From contig NZ_CP042968.1 of assembly GCF_001693515.2 (NCBI RefSeq), positions 7,348,501 through 7,412,500 on the forward strand: a DNA stretch of 64,000 bases. The letters are read 5' to 3'. A model generated the notes under the pieces. It had not been told where the DNA came from. It saw nothing but the letters and a program-made list of their open reading frames with translations, and did no database searches. This DNA comes from Bradyrhizobium paxllaeri. GTDB taxonomy: Bacteria; Pseudomonadota; Alphaproteobacteria; Rhizobiales; Xanthobacteraceae. A program made the position numbers and the translations under genes. Positions 1 to 7,773 of the stretch are shown one piece after another; the first letter of the stretch is position 1, and the number at the start of each line of letters is the position of its first letter.

Positions 1-392
1 TGGATGCTTTGCGCGACCATCTCGACCTGACCGGCACCAAGAAGGGCTGCGATCACGGCCAGTGCGGCGCCTGCACCGTGCTGGTCGACGGGCGGCGGAT
101 CAATTCCTGCCTGACGCTGGCGGTGATGAAGGAAGGCGCCGAGGTGACCACCGTCGAGGGCCTTGCACACAATGGTGAGCTGCATCCGCTGCAACAGGCC
201 TTCATCGATCACGACGCGTTTCAATGCGGCTACTGCACGTCGGGACAGATCTGCTCCGCCGCCGGCCTGATCGCCGAGGGCAAGGCGAAAACGGCCGACG
301 AGATCCGCGAACTGATGAGCGGCAACATCTGCCGCTGCGGCGCCTATCCGAACATCGTGGCGGCAATCCAGCAGGCGATGGAGCGATCATGA
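1..392 (+). CDS. paoA: Aldehyde oxidoreductase 2Fe-2S subunit, PaoA/YagT-type (5' partial)
   Basis: Small iron-sulfur subunit of a xanthine-dehydrogenase-family molybdoenzyme; it passes electrons from the molybdenum site towards FAD. The frame is open from the first complete codon at position 3, so the N-terminus, including any Tat signal as in E. coli PaoA, lies outside the window. The plant-type ferredoxin motif CDHGQCGAC and the second 2Fe-2S motif (CGYCTSGQ, then CRCG about 34 residues later) are intact. The stop codon overlaps the ATG of the FAD subunit by four bases, which implies translational coupling. Assignment to the Pao subgroup rests mainly on the downstream subunit. The substrate range (probably aromatic or aliphatic aldehydes) is inferred from the family. 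Confidence 0.88.
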   Translation, partial: DALRDHLDLTGTKKGCDHGQCGACTVLVDGRRINSCLTLAVMKEGAEVTTVEGLAHNGELHPLQQAFIDHDAFQCGYCTSGQICSAAGLIAEGKAKTADEIRELMSGNICRCGAYPNIVAAIQQAMERS

Positions 393-1405
393 TCCCATTT
401 CAATACACGCGCGCCAGCGACGTCGCCGACGCCATCAAGCAGATCGCCGCAGATCCATCCGCGAAGTTCATCGCCGGCGGCACCAATCTGCTCGACCTGA
501 TCAAATACGATGTCGCGACGCCCACCCGGCTGATCGACATCTCGCGCCTGCCGCTCAGGAACGTGGAGGGGACCGCGACCGGCGGCGTTCTGATCGGGGC
601 GCTGGTCCCGAACACCGACCTCGCCTACCATCCCCTGATCGAAGCGCGCTATCCGCTCCTGTCGCGGTCGATTCTGGCTGGCGCATCGCAGCAATTACGC
701 AACATGGCGTCGACCGGCGGCAATCTCGTGCAGCGGACGCGCTGCTTCTATTTCTACGACGCGACGACGCCATGCAACAAGCGCGAACCGGGCAGCGGCT
801 GTTCGGCGATCGATGGCATCAACCGCATCAATGCAATCCTCGGCACGAGCCAATCCTGCATCGCGACCCATCCGTCCGACATGTGCGTGGCGCTCGCCGT
901 GCTCGAAGCGATCGTGCATGTCACAGGCCCGGCCGGAGCCCGCACCATTGCATTTGCGGATTTTCACCGCCTGCCCGACAACACGCCGCAGCTCGACACC
1001 AATCTGGAGCCCGACGAGATCATCACGGCAATCGAGCTGCCGGCAAAAGGCTTCAGCACCAACTACTCCTACCTGAAGATCCGCGACCGCCTGTCCTATG
1101 CGTTCGCGCTGGTATCGGTGGCGGCAGCGCTCGAGCTTGACGGCGACACGATCAAGGAGGCGCGCGTGGCGCTCGGCGGCGTGGCGCACAAGCCATGGCG
1201 CAGTTCGGCGGCCGAAGTCGTTCTGCGCGGCCAGCGCGCCGAGGCGAGCACATTTGCGAATGCCGCGAACATCCTGCTGCGCCGCGCCAGGGGTTTCGGA
1301 CACAACGACTTCAAGATCGGCCTGGCACGGCGCGCCATCGTGCGGACGCTCAGTCAGGCTGCGCGAGGCACGCCGCAATCGATCTCCGACAAGAAAATAC
1401 GGTGA
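389..1405 (+). CDS. paoB: Aldehyde oxidoreductase FAD-binding subunit, PaoB/YagS-type
   Basis: Medium subunit (338 aa) of the molybdenum hydroxylase, binding FAD. The frame is open further upstream, but the ATG at 389 overlaps the previous stop (ATGA) and begins the family's normal N-terminus ([11 protein letters not shown]). FAD-binding segments are visible as AGGTNLLDLIK (about residues 29-39) and the GNLVQRTRC region. Between about residues 115 and 165 lies a cysteine-rich insertion (QRTRC, PCNKREPGSGC, QSCIATHPSDM). In E. coli PaoB this insertion binds an extra 4Fe-4S cluster that XdhB-type subunits lack. The end YAFALVSVAAA plus GGVAHKPWR matches PaoB closely. It lies between the 2Fe-2S and Mo subunits in one operon. 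Confidence 0.88.
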   Translation: MIPFQYTRASDVADAIKQIAADPSAKFIAGGTNLLDLIKYDVATPTRLIDISRLPLRNVEGTATGGVLIGALVPNTDLAYHPLIEARYPLLSRSILAGASQQLRNMASTGGNLVQRTRCFYFYDATTPCNKREPGSGCSAIDGINRINAILGTSQSCIATHPSDMCVALAVLEAIVHVTGPAGARTIAFADFHRLPDNTPQLDTNLEPDEIITAIELPAKGFSTNYSYLKIRDRLSYAFALVSVAAALELDGDTIKEARVALGGVAHKPWRSSAAEVVLRGQRAEASTFANAANILLRRARGFGHNDFKIGLARRAIVRTLSQAARGTPQSISDKKIR

Positions 1406-1410
1406 GCGCC

Positions 1411-3618
1411 ATGGCAAGCTATATCGGAAGCGCGACGTCCCGCGTCGACGGCAGAGCCAAGGTTACCGGCGAAGCCAAATATGCCGGCGAGTTCAACGTT
1501 CCCGGCCTCGTCCATGGCTATGTCGTCGACTCGACCATCCCGAAGGGACGGATCGTGCGCATCGACGCCAGCGCTGCGCTGGACATTGCCGGCGTGATCG
1601 ACGTGCTCACCCACAGCAATCGGCCGCCAATGGCCGACAAGGATGACGCCTACAAGGACGAGGTCGCGCCCGAGAGGGGTTCGCCCTACCGCCCGCTCTA
1701 CGACGACAGGATCCAGTTCGCCGGGCAGCCGGTCGCACTGGTGCTGGCGGAAGATTGGGAAACGGCGCGCGTCGCCGCCTCGCAGGTGAGGATCGAATAC
1801 CAGAAGGAGCCGCACGTCACCGACCTGCACGCCGAGCGGGCCAGGGCGTATGCCATCGACACGCCGGAGAAGCCGCGCGGCGATGCCGAACAGGCATTTG
1901 CCTCCGCCGCTATCCGTCACGCGGCCGAATACTCCATTCCGACCGAGCACCACAATCCGATGGAATTGTTTGCCTCGACGGCGATCTGGGAGAACGGCCA
2001 GCTCACCGTCTACGACAAGACGCAAGGCGTGCAGAACGTCCAGCAGTATCTTTGCAAGGTTTTCAAGCTGCAGCCCAATGCGGTTCGTGTCATGTCGCCC
2101 TATATGGGCGGCGGCTTCGGCGCGGGCCTGCGTCCGCAATATCAGGTCGTGCTGGCCGTGCTGGCAGCGAACGCGCTCAAGCGCCCGGTTCGCGTCGTGG
2201 TGACGAGGGCGCAGATGTATGCGTTCGGCTACCGGCCGGCGAGCATCGAACGGTTGGCGCTCGCCTCAAACAGCGGCGGCACGCTCGACTCCATGCAACA
2301 CGAGGCCATCGCCGTGACCTCGCAATTCGAGGAATTCGCGCGCAATGATACCGGCTGGGGCAACCTGCTCTACAAGAGTCCGAACGCCAAGTTCGGGCAC
2401 AAGCTCGTCAAGCTCGATCTGCCGACGTCCTGCGACATGCGGGCGCCGGGCGCTGCGACCGGCGTCTATGCGCTGGAATGCGCGATGGACGAACTTGCCA
2501 TCGCGCTCAAGACCGATCCGGTGCAGTTGCGGCTGCAATGCTACTCCGACCGCCATCAGGGCGAGGACCTTCCCTATACCAGCAAGCAGCTGCGCGAATG
2601 CTACCGGCGGGGCGCCGCGGAGTTCGGCTGGGAAAAGCGCAACGCAGAGCCACGCTCGATGCGCGACGGCAGCGAGCTGGTCGGCTGGGGCATGGCATCA
2701 GGCGTATGGGAAGCGCTGCAGGTGCCGGCCACGGTCCGCATCGTGCTGACCGCGAACGGCCACGCCGAAGTGGCGACCGCCGCCTCCGATATCGGCACCG
2801 GCACCTACACGATCATGGCGCAGGTAGCGGCCGACATGCTCGGCCTTCCCATCGACAATATCAGCGTCAAGCTCGGCGATTCCACCCTGCCGCAGTGTCC
2901 GGTGGAAGGCGGCTCGTGGATCGCATCATCCGTGTGCAACGCGATCGCGAATACGGCGCGCGCGGTCCGCGGCGACCTGCTGGAACTTGCGAAGGCGACG
3001 AAGGATTCACCGCTGTCGGACGCCGGTGTGGACGACGTTGCGCTGATCGACGGCAAGATCGTCAGCAAGCGGGATGCAGGCCGCGCGGTCTCGATCGCGA
3101 GCGCGATGCAATCCGGCAAGGCCGAGCGCATCACGCGCGAGGAAACCAACCAGCCTTCCGAAGACAAGTCTCACGCGCGCAATGTGCATTCGGCGATCTT
3201 CGCCGAGGTCAAGGTCGACGAGGAGATCGGCATCATCCGCGTCACCCGCGTGGTCAAGGCCGTCGCCGCGGGCCGCATCCTCAACCCCAAGACGGCGCAC
3301 AGCCAGGTCATGGGCGGCGTGGTCTGGGGCATCGGCATGGCGCTGCACGAGGAAACGCTCTACGACCATCGCTTCGGGCGGGTGATGAACGCCAATATCG
3401 CCGAATACCATGTGCCCGTGAATGCCGACATCCACGACATCAAGGTCATATTCGTCGACGAGCCGGACGAGATGGTCAACCCGCTCGGCATCAAGGGCCT
3501 TGGCGAGATCGGCATCGTCGGCGTCGCAGCCGCAATCGCCAACGCGGTCTATCATGCGACGGGAAAGCGCGTGCGCGACCTGCCGATCACGCTGGACAAG
3601 GTGATCGAATTTGCGTGA
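1411..3618 (+). CDS. paoC: Aldehyde oxidoreductase molybdenum-cofactor subunit, PaoC/YagR-type
   Basis: Catalytic large subunit (735 aa from ATG 1411), close to the roughly 730 aa of E. coli PaoC. An in-frame GTG at 1402 that overlaps the previous stop is an alternative start. The protein oxidises aldehydes to acids at a molybdenum-cytosine-dinucleotide site. Family landmarks are the N-terminal hammerhead (SRVDGRAKVTGEAKYAGEF), the cofactor loop GGGFGAGLRPQYQ (about residues 232-244), MRAPGAATG, and a C-terminal GIKGLGEIGIVG segment carrying the catalytic glutamate. The operon order small-medium-large is that of paoABC. The dedicated maturation factor PaoD is not seen downstream; the next gene is on the opposite strand. 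Confidence 0.88.
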   Translation: MASYIGSATSRVDGRAKVTGEAKYAGEFNVPGLVHGYVVDSTIPKGRIVRIDASAALDIAGVIDVLTHSNRPPMADKDDAYKDEVAPERGSPYRPLYDDRIQFAGQPVALVLAEDWETARVAASQVRIEYQKEPHVTDLHAERARAYAIDTPEKPRGDAEQAFASAAIRHAAEYSIPTEHHNPMELFASTAIWENGQLTVYDKTQGVQNVQQYLCKVFKLQPNAVRVMSPYMGGGFGAGLRPQYQVVLAVLAANALKRPVRVVVTRAQMYAFGYRPASIERLALASNSGGTLDSMQHEAIAVTSQFEEFARNDTGWGNLLYKSPNAKFGHKLVKLDLPTSCDMRAPGAATGVYALECAMDELAIALKTDPVQLRLQCYSDRHQGEDLPYTSKQLRECYRRGAAEFGWEKRNAEPRSMRDGSELVGWGMASGVWEALQVPATVRIVLTANGHAEVATAASDIGTGTYTIMAQVAADMLGLPIDNISVKLGDSTLPQCPVEGGSWIASSVCNAIANTARAVRGDLLELAKATKDSPLSDAGVDDVALIDGKIVSKRDAGRAVSIASAMQSGKAERITREETNQPSEDKSHARNVHSAIFAEVKVDEEIGIIRVTRVVKAVAAGRILNPKTAHSQVMGGVVWGIGMALHEETLYDHRFGRVMNANIAEYHVPVNADIHDIKVIFVDEPDEMVNPLGIKGLGEIGIVGVAAAIANAVYHATGKRVRDLPITLDKVIEFA

Positions 3619-3648
3619 AAGCCCGGGCGCTGGCGAGAAGTTCTCACG

Positions 3649-4335
3649 CTAGCGCAGGCTCGCCGGCAGCTCAAAACCCTGGTATTCGCGCTTCAGCAAC
3701 GCCTTCAGCGCCGGCATGTCCGGCGTTGCGTCCCTGGCGGGCATCGGGTTGTTGTCCGCCTTGACGAAGTCCGGCGGCGTGCCAGGCAGCTTGTAGAGAT
3801 TGAAACCGGTGCGGCGGATGGCGAAGTCGGCCTGCAGATAGCCGTCGCTCATCATCAGGCCGGCGGGCGCGACGTAGAAGCCATCCTCGCGAAACGGGCC
3901 GAGGATCGGAAAGGTCGTCGACTTCGCAGCGACGTCGCTGCGCTGGCTCGAGAGCCGGACCAGCTCGGTCTGTTCGCCGTTGACGGTGACGTAGACGCGG
4001 CGCAACGGCAGCTCGGCCGCATCCTGGGTCACCACGCTGACCAGCACCAGCACATATTTGCCGATCGCGCGATATTCCTCGGCGCTCGCCGGCCAGCAGA
4101 AATCGACCGACGATCCGCGCGCCGCGCCCTTCGGCGCCTGCTCTCTGGTTCGCAACGCGGACTTCTCCAGCCGCTCGGTCATCTCGGCAGGCGTCACTGC
4201 GCCTTGCGAGACCGGGCGCTGGGTCAGCGTTTGGGCCTCGGCTGCAAGGCTAAGAAATAGCGTCAGCGCAACGAGCAGCAGCCTTGCATCAAGCAGCCTT
4301 GGCATCAACTTTCTCCGGCGTTCGAATCGTCTCAC
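3649..4335 (-). CDS. Secreted or periplasmic protein of unknown function
   Basis: A 228 aa product with an N-terminal export signal (hydrophobic LLLVALTLFLSLAAEA after a basic stretch) and probable cleavage near AEAQ. The GTG at 4335 overlaps the stop of the upstream phosphoesterase gene (GTGA), suggesting coupling. An ATG at 4305 gives a more typical signal peptide and is an equally good start. The mature part has a proline/threonine-rich linker, then a compact domain with VDFCWPASAEEY, a VYVTVNGEQTELVRLSS segment and FREDGFYVAPAGLMMSDG. I do not recognise a family. It is last in an operon with ymdB and the cyclo-ligase, but this gives no clear functional hint. Confidence 0.72.
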   Translation of the reverse strand: MRRFERRRKLMPRLLDARLLLVALTLFLSLAAEAQTLTQRPVSQGAVTPAEMTERLEKSALRTREQAPKGAARGSSVDFCWPASAEEYRAIGKYVLVLVSVVTQDAAELPLRRVYVTVNGEQTELVRLSSQRSDVAAKSTTFPILGPFREDGFYVAPAGLMMSDGYLQADFAIRRTGFNLYKLPGTPPDFVKADNNPMPARDATPDMPALKALLKREYQGFELPASLR

Positions 4336-5153
4336 GCCCAGAACGCCGGCACGGCCGGCTCGAGCCTGCCGCCGGCCCGCACCGGCGCGACGCGCAGCGC
4401 AAGCCCGGTGGCATCATCGGTTTCGACCGCGACACCGCTGAGTGTCGCGACGCCTGCCGCCGGTTCGAAGCGGGCTGATGGAATGCCCGTCGTGAAGCGC
4501 CGCAGCGGCTCCTCCTTCTGCATGCCGATGACCGAGTCGTAGTCGCCAGTCATGCCCGCGTCGGTCATGTAGGCGGTGCCGCCGGTGAGGATCTGGTGAT
4601 CGGCGGTCGGCACATGGGTGTGGGTGCCGACGACGAGGCTGGCGCGGCCGTCGCAGAAATAGCCGATGCCTTGTTTCTCGCTGGTCGCCTCGCCATGGAA
4701 ATCGACCACGATCGCGTCCGCCGCCTCGCCGAGCGGACAGGCCTCGAGCTCACGATTGAGGATTTGAAACGGATCGTCGAACGGCGTCATGAAGACGCGG
4801 CCGATGGCGTTGACGACGAGCGCCCGCTTGCCGTTCTTGGTATCGACCAGCGCCGCGCCGCGGCCCGGCGTGCCCTTTGGAAAGTTCGCGGGCCGGACCA
4901 GCTTCGGCGCGCGCTCGATGAACACCAGCGCCTCGCGCTGATCCCAGGCGTGATTGCCGAGCGTGATGGCATCCGCGCCGGCATCGAGCAGTTCCTGATA
5001 GATCGCCTCGGTGATGCCGAAGCCGCCGGCGGAATTCTCGCCATTGACGACGACGAGATCGAGCGCCCAGTCTCTGATCATGCCGGGAAGATGTTCCGCG
5101 ATCGCGGTACGGCCGGCGCGACCGACCACGTCGCCTACGAAAAGAATACGCAA
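4332..5153 (-). CDS. ymdB: YmdB-family metallophosphoesterase (TIGR00282 type)
   Basis: A 273 aa cytosolic calcineurin-like phosphoesterase of the YmdB/TIGR00282 family. Bacillus YmdB hydrolyses 2',3'- and 3',5'-cyclic nucleotides. All metal-binding blocks are visible: GDVVG at residues 7-11, NGENSAGGFG near 38, GNHAWDQ near 66, VVDFHGEATSEKQ near 149, and GTHTHVPTAD with MTDAGMTGDYDSVIG towards the C-terminus. The length is typical. It starts only a few bases after the 5-formyltetrahydrofolate cyclo-ligase stop and overlaps the following secreted protein, so the three genes form one operon. The physiological substrate in this organism is unknown. Confidence 0.87.
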   Translation of the reverse strand: MRILFVGDVVGRAGRTAIAEHLPGMIRDWALDLVVVNGENSAGGFGITEAIYQELLDAGADAITLGNHAWDQREALVFIERAPKLVRPANFPKGTPGRGAALVDTKNGKRALVVNAIGRVFMTPFDDPFQILNRELEACPLGEAADAIVVDFHGEATSEKQGIGYFCDGRASLVVGTHTHVPTADHQILTGGTAYMTDAGMTGDYDSVIGMQKEEPLRRFTTGIPSARFEPAAGVATLSGVAVETDDATGLALRVAPVRAGGRLEPAVPAFWA

Positions 5154-5156
5154 AGT

Positions 5157-5732
5157 TCAGCTCCGGAAATCGAACACTTTCTTTTCCGTTAGCACATAAT
5201 CCAGCGCCACGTCGTGCGGCAGCGCGGGAACGATTTTTATTTCCTGCACGGAAAAAGCGATGCCGATCGCCGTGATCGCCTTGGCTTTTCGCAAATGCGC
5301 CAGTGTGAAGTCATAATGTCCCGCGCCATAGCCGATACGGTGGCCAGCGCGGTCGAACGCCGCCAGCGGCACCAGCATGATGTCGGGAATGAGCTCTTCC
5401 GCCGCGGGTGACGGTTCGAGGATGCCGAGCGGACCCAGCATCAGGCGGTCGTCGGGCGACCACGCGCGAAATGCCAGCGATTTTCCGCGTGACAGAACCG
5501 CCGGCAGCGCGAGCTTGGCGCCCTGCTCGGCGAGCTTGCGCATCAGCGGCGCCGGATCGATCTCGCTGCGGATCGGCGAATATCCTGACACCACGTGGCC
5601 CGGCTCGATCCCGAACGGCAGGCCGCGCTTGGCCATTGCCTGCGCCGCGGCCGTGCGTTGCTCGTCGCTCAACGCATCGCGCTTGGCGAGCGCGGCTGCG
5701 CGGAGATCGGCCTTGGAGAGGGTTGTCGTCAT
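5157..5732 (-). CDS. fau: 5-formyltetrahydrofolate cyclo-ligase (5-FCL, YgfA)
   Basis: A 191 aa enzyme converting 5-formyl-THF plus ATP to 5,10-methenyl-THF, which removes an inhibitor of one-carbon enzymes. N-terminal SKADLRAAALAKRDAL (substrate/ATP region), the GYSPIRSEIDP segment and the highly conserved C-terminal loop RIGYGAGHYD (ATP/phosphate site) are intact. In alphaproteobacteria and gammaproteobacteria the gene commonly follows zapA and the 6S RNA gene. Here the same order is seen on the minus strand, except that a DUF559 gene and repeats intervene. The next gene, ymdB, follows within four bases, so they are probably cotranscribed, perhaps as a read-through product of the 6S RNA transcript. 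Confidence 0.92.
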   Translation of the reverse strand: MTTTLSKADLRAAALAKRDALSDEQRTAAAQAMAKRGLPFGIEPGHVVSGYSPIRSEIDPAPLMRKLAEQGAKLALPAVLSRGKSLAFRAWSPDDRLMLGPLGILEPSPAAEELIPDIMLVPLAAFDRAGHRIGYGAGHYDFTLAHLRKAKAITAIGIAFSVQEIKIVPALPHDVALDYVLTEKKVFDFRS

Positions 5733-5748
5733 GCATGCTGCTCTTCGC

Positions 5749-5854
5749 CGTCATCACCCCGCGAATGCGGGTGATCCAGTATTCCAGAGACTTCAGTGAT
5801 TCAACCGAGACGCCGCGGCGTACTGGATACCCCGCATGCGCGGGCTATGACGGA
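5749..5854. repeat. Intergenic palindromic repeat
   Basis: An imperfect long inverted repeat: the left arm begins ccgtcatcaccccgcgaatg and the right arm ends cgcgggctatgacgg, with inner pieces ccagtattcc and gtactgg also complementary. It separates the cyclo-ligase gene from the candidate 6S RNA. It has the look of the small non-coding palindromic elements dispersed in this genome. No T-run follows, so it is not a classical terminator. No coding capacity. Confidence 0.6.
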
Positions 5855-5898
5855 ACGTGCGCGGGCAGGACAAAGTCACAAGCAAGAACAAACAAGAG

Positions 5899-6064
5899 CG
5901 CGAGGCCGCGAACGCCGTTGAAGCACTCGATCCCGGAGTTCCCTACGAAAGTAGGTGGGCACCATATGTCCGGATCCACGGACCCGGCCAGGGACAGTTC
6001 CCTAAAGGATCGATAAGGCCCCGGGGATATATGGCTCCTGACGCACGACGCAGCTTCGCAGGAA
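5899..6064 (-). ncRNA. ssrS: Candidate 6S RNA (ssrS)
   Basis: A structured, non-coding stretch in the place where 6S RNA normally sits, between zapA and the cyclo-ligase gene and on their strand. On the minus strand, 6049-6060 (tgcgaagctgcg) pairs with 5899-5910 (cgcggcctcgcg) as an 11-of-12 closing stem. 6025-6034 (ccatatatcc) pairs with 5962-5971 (ggacatatgg) as an inner stem. A hairpin cctactttcgtagg covers 5942-5955. The 5' strand contains gtcaggagccatata, resembling the CCUGAGCCGAUAU region of E. coli 6S RNA. The length, about 165 nt, fits rhizobial 6S RNAs. 6S RNA binds sigma-70 RNA polymerase and templates short pRNAs. A possible -10 (TACATT, 6067-6072 on the minus strand) lies just upstream. 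Exact ends are estimates. Confidence 0.72.
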
Positions 6065-6139
6065 CCAATGTAAGCGTTACGGGCCGAATGCGCCAGCGGC
6101 AAAGACCGCCACCTGCACTCACCCTTAGATTGCGTTCAA

Positions 6140-6216
6140 CTTCACCTTCCCCTGGAGGGGGAGGGTCGTTGCAACGGCGATGCGCAGCATCGTCGATGCG
6201 AGCGGGGTGGGGTGAT
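6140..6216. repeat. GC-rich repeat, left copy flanking the DUF559 gene
   Basis: Reads cttcaccttcccctggaggg, then gagggtcg, an inner hairpin (cgatgcgcagcatcg) and ends gcggggtggggtgatc. The reverse complement of 6637-6690, on the other side of the DUF559 gene, is the same element (cttcacccgccccttgaggg, cgggtcg, inner hairpin, cggggcggggtgac). The two copies are therefore inverted relative to each other and bracket the gene. They are homologous but not identical, and the inner hairpins differ in length. Confidence 0.75.
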
Positions 6217-6237
6217 CTATCCGCGAGCGAGATCGAA

Positions 6238-6633
6238 ATGGTTTCAACAGCTATCCGCCGCGCAGCAGCCAAAAGGCTGCGGGCGAATACAACGCCGCAT
6301 GAGCGCATGCTCTGGCGGGCGCTGAAAGAGCTGCCGATGGAGGGCACGCATTTCCGGCGTCAGGCGCCGATCGGACCTTATGTCGTGGACTTCTTCTGTC
6401 CAGCGAAGCGTCTGGTCATCGAACTCGATGGTGGACATCACAACGAGGATGCGATCGCCGAGCGCGATCGCCAAAGGCAAGCTTGGCTGGAGCAGGAAGG
6501 ATACCGAGTTGTCCGTTTCTGGAATTCGGATGTTAGCGCTGATCTCGATGCGGTGATGGAGAAGATTTACGTGGAGGTACACGGAGCGTTAGACGCTGAA
6601 GCGCTACCACTCAAACACCACCGACGACGATAG
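6238..6633 (+). CDS. DUF559 endonuclease-like protein
   Basis: A 131 aa protein of the DUF559 / very-short-patch-repair-endonuclease-like superfamily. Start ATG 6238 gives MVSTAIRRAAAKRLRANTT; an upstream extension in the same frame runs through the 6S RNA and repeat and is not credible. Conserved features are TPHERMLWRALKELP, HFRRQAPIGPYVVDFFCP and LVIELDGGHH, then RDRQRQAWLEQEGYRVVRFWNSDV. These carry the D...ExDGxxH acidic residues of a PD-(D/E)XK-like fold. Target and function are unknown. It is opposite in strand to its neighbours, bounded by two inverted repeat copies, and splits the usual zapA-6S RNA arrangement, so it looks inserted. Confidence 0.85.
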   Translation: MVSTAIRRAAAKRLRANTTPHERMLWRALKELPMEGTHFRRQAPIGPYVVDFFCPAKRLVIELDGGHHNEDAIAERDRQRQAWLEQEGYRVVRFWNSDVSADLDAVMEKIYVEVHGALDAEALPLKHHRRR

Positions 6634-6636
6634 ACT

Positions 6637-6690
6637 GTCACCCCGCCCCGCCGCTGCGCGGCGACCCGCCCCCTCAAGGGGCGGGTGAAG
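6637..6690. repeat. GC-rich repeat, right copy flanking the DUF559 gene
   Basis: Begins gtcaccccgccccgccgctg and ends cctcaaggggcgggtgaag. It starts four bases after the DUF559 stop codon and is the inverted counterpart of 6140-6216. It contains the hairpins ccgctgcgcgg and cgccccctcaaggggcg. It lies immediately downstream of the zapA stop codon and could also fold as a terminator for either strand, but it has no T-run. Confidence 0.75.
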
Positions 6691-6695
6691 AAAAA

Positions 6696-7079
6696 TCATC
6701 CAATGGCGACGCCGTTGCCGATGGTGCGGTTGATTACCTGCGTGGTTTTTTCGATGCGGTCGGCGGCAGCGTTCAGCGCGTTGGCGACGGCGACCTGGGT
6801 GGCTTTGGCGCGGTCGGCGGCGGCGGTGCGAACGTTGCGCAGGGTTTCGAGTTCGCCCTCCAGCGCGCGAATGCGCGCATTGGCATCGACCAGTTCGTCG
6901 CACACGGTGAGCGCCGCCATCACCGTCAGCCGCGCATCGCCGATCTCGCCGAACTTGCCGCGCAACTCTCCGACCCGCGATTCCAGGCTCTCGGCGAGTT
7001 TGAGGAGCCGCACTTCCTGCCCTTCCTCGCAGGCCATGCGGTACTGCCGGCCGTTGATGGTGACGTTGATGTGGCTCAT
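6696..7079 (-). CDS. zapA: Cell division protein ZapA
   Basis: A 127 aa ZapA homologue that binds FtsZ and promotes bundling at the division ring. The N-terminal globular part begins MSHINVTINGRQYRMACEEGQE, the family's hallmark, with LKLAESLESRVGELRG following. The second half is a long helix (ALEGELETLRNVRTAAADRAKATQ) that would form the tetrameric coiled coil. The ATG overlaps the stop of the DUF4164 gene (ATGA), so the two are coupled. Downstream on the same strand lie the candidate 6S RNA and fau, the order known from many proteobacteria, interrupted by the DUF559 unit. Confidence 0.93.
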   Translation of the reverse strand: MSHINVTINGRQYRMACEEGQEVRLLKLAESLESRVGELRGKFGEIGDARLTVMAALTVCDELVDANARIRALEGELETLRNVRTAAADRAKATQVAVANALNAAADRIEKTTQVINRTIGNGVAIG

Positions 7080-7396
7080 TCATCCTCTCCGGCGTCGAGC
7101 ACCGCGCGGATGGTGCCGATCGCGGCATCCAGTTTTTCGGCTATCTCGCGATTGGTGCGCTCCAGCCGGCGCGTTTTCACCAGCGAGCCATCGAGTTCGT
7201 CGGCGAGACGCGAGCGATCAGCGCCGAGCGCCTGGATCCGGCTCGCCAATTCGTTCTCGTCGCGATCGGCATCGCGCCGCCGCTCGGCCGCGGCCTCGAG
7301 CGCGTCGAGCGCCAGCATCAGGCGCCGCGTGGCGACATCGATGTCGACTTGGACCGGCTCGGCATTGCCGAGACCGTTAGTGTGACGATCGCTCAT
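7076..7396 (-). CDS. DUF4164 coiled-coil protein
   Basis: A 106 aa, highly charged, almost wholly helical protein. The ATG at 7396 (MSDRHTNGLGNAEPVQVDID) is preferred over upstream in-frame codons. It shows heptad-rich segments RLMLALDALEAAAERRRDAD and LADELDGSLVKTRRLERTNR typical of the DUF4164 family, which sits directly upstream of zapA in Rhizobiales. Its stop overlaps the zapA start. A role with ZapA in cell division is inferred from this conserved coupling; no enzymatic motif is present. Confidence 0.8.
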   Translation of the reverse strand: MSDRHTNGLGNAEPVQVDIDVATRRLMLALDALEAAAERRRDADRDENELASRIQALGADRSRLADELDGSLVKTRRLERTNREIAEKLDAAIGTIRAVLDAGEDE

Positions 7397-7773
7397 GAGA
7401 GACTGCGCGCACCTTCGCGTGAGCCCGCCGGACGGCAGCAAAATCCGCGGTTCGGCAAGCGGTTAGAGCCCGAAATTTACGTGGCAAGCGAGGGAATCGC
7501 AACGCCCGCGCGAAGCTATGCACCGTTAGATCGGTAGGCCTGTCCACACATGTGGCGCTTTGGTCCGGCACGGTTCTTTTCGGAAAATCCGTACCCGTTG
7601 GCCGGACCGTGCCGCAGGCAACTTTTCGCATCGGAAGCGCGTTTCCTCGCCTTGGACTCATGGGTTTGAGGTGCTATCCAGCCCCGACTTTCCCTTAGGT
7701 CACGCCCGTATTGCGGCCATTCGGCCGATACGTCCCCACAACCCAAGCACCTCATTTCAGGCGGATTTTCATC
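7397..7773. other. Divergent intergenic region upstream of tkt and the DUF4164/zapA operon
   Basis: About 375 bases with no credible gene. It must hold the promoters for transketolase (plus) and for DUF4164-zapA (minus). I see no clear palindromic operator. I cannot fix a -35/-10 pair with confidence, and no structured RNA is evident. Confidence 0.5.

Noticed and set aside
5857..6237. Upstream extension of the DUF559 frame
   Set aside because: It reads through the candidate 6S RNA and the palindromic repeat, without similarity to any protein; the DUF559 domain starts at 6238.
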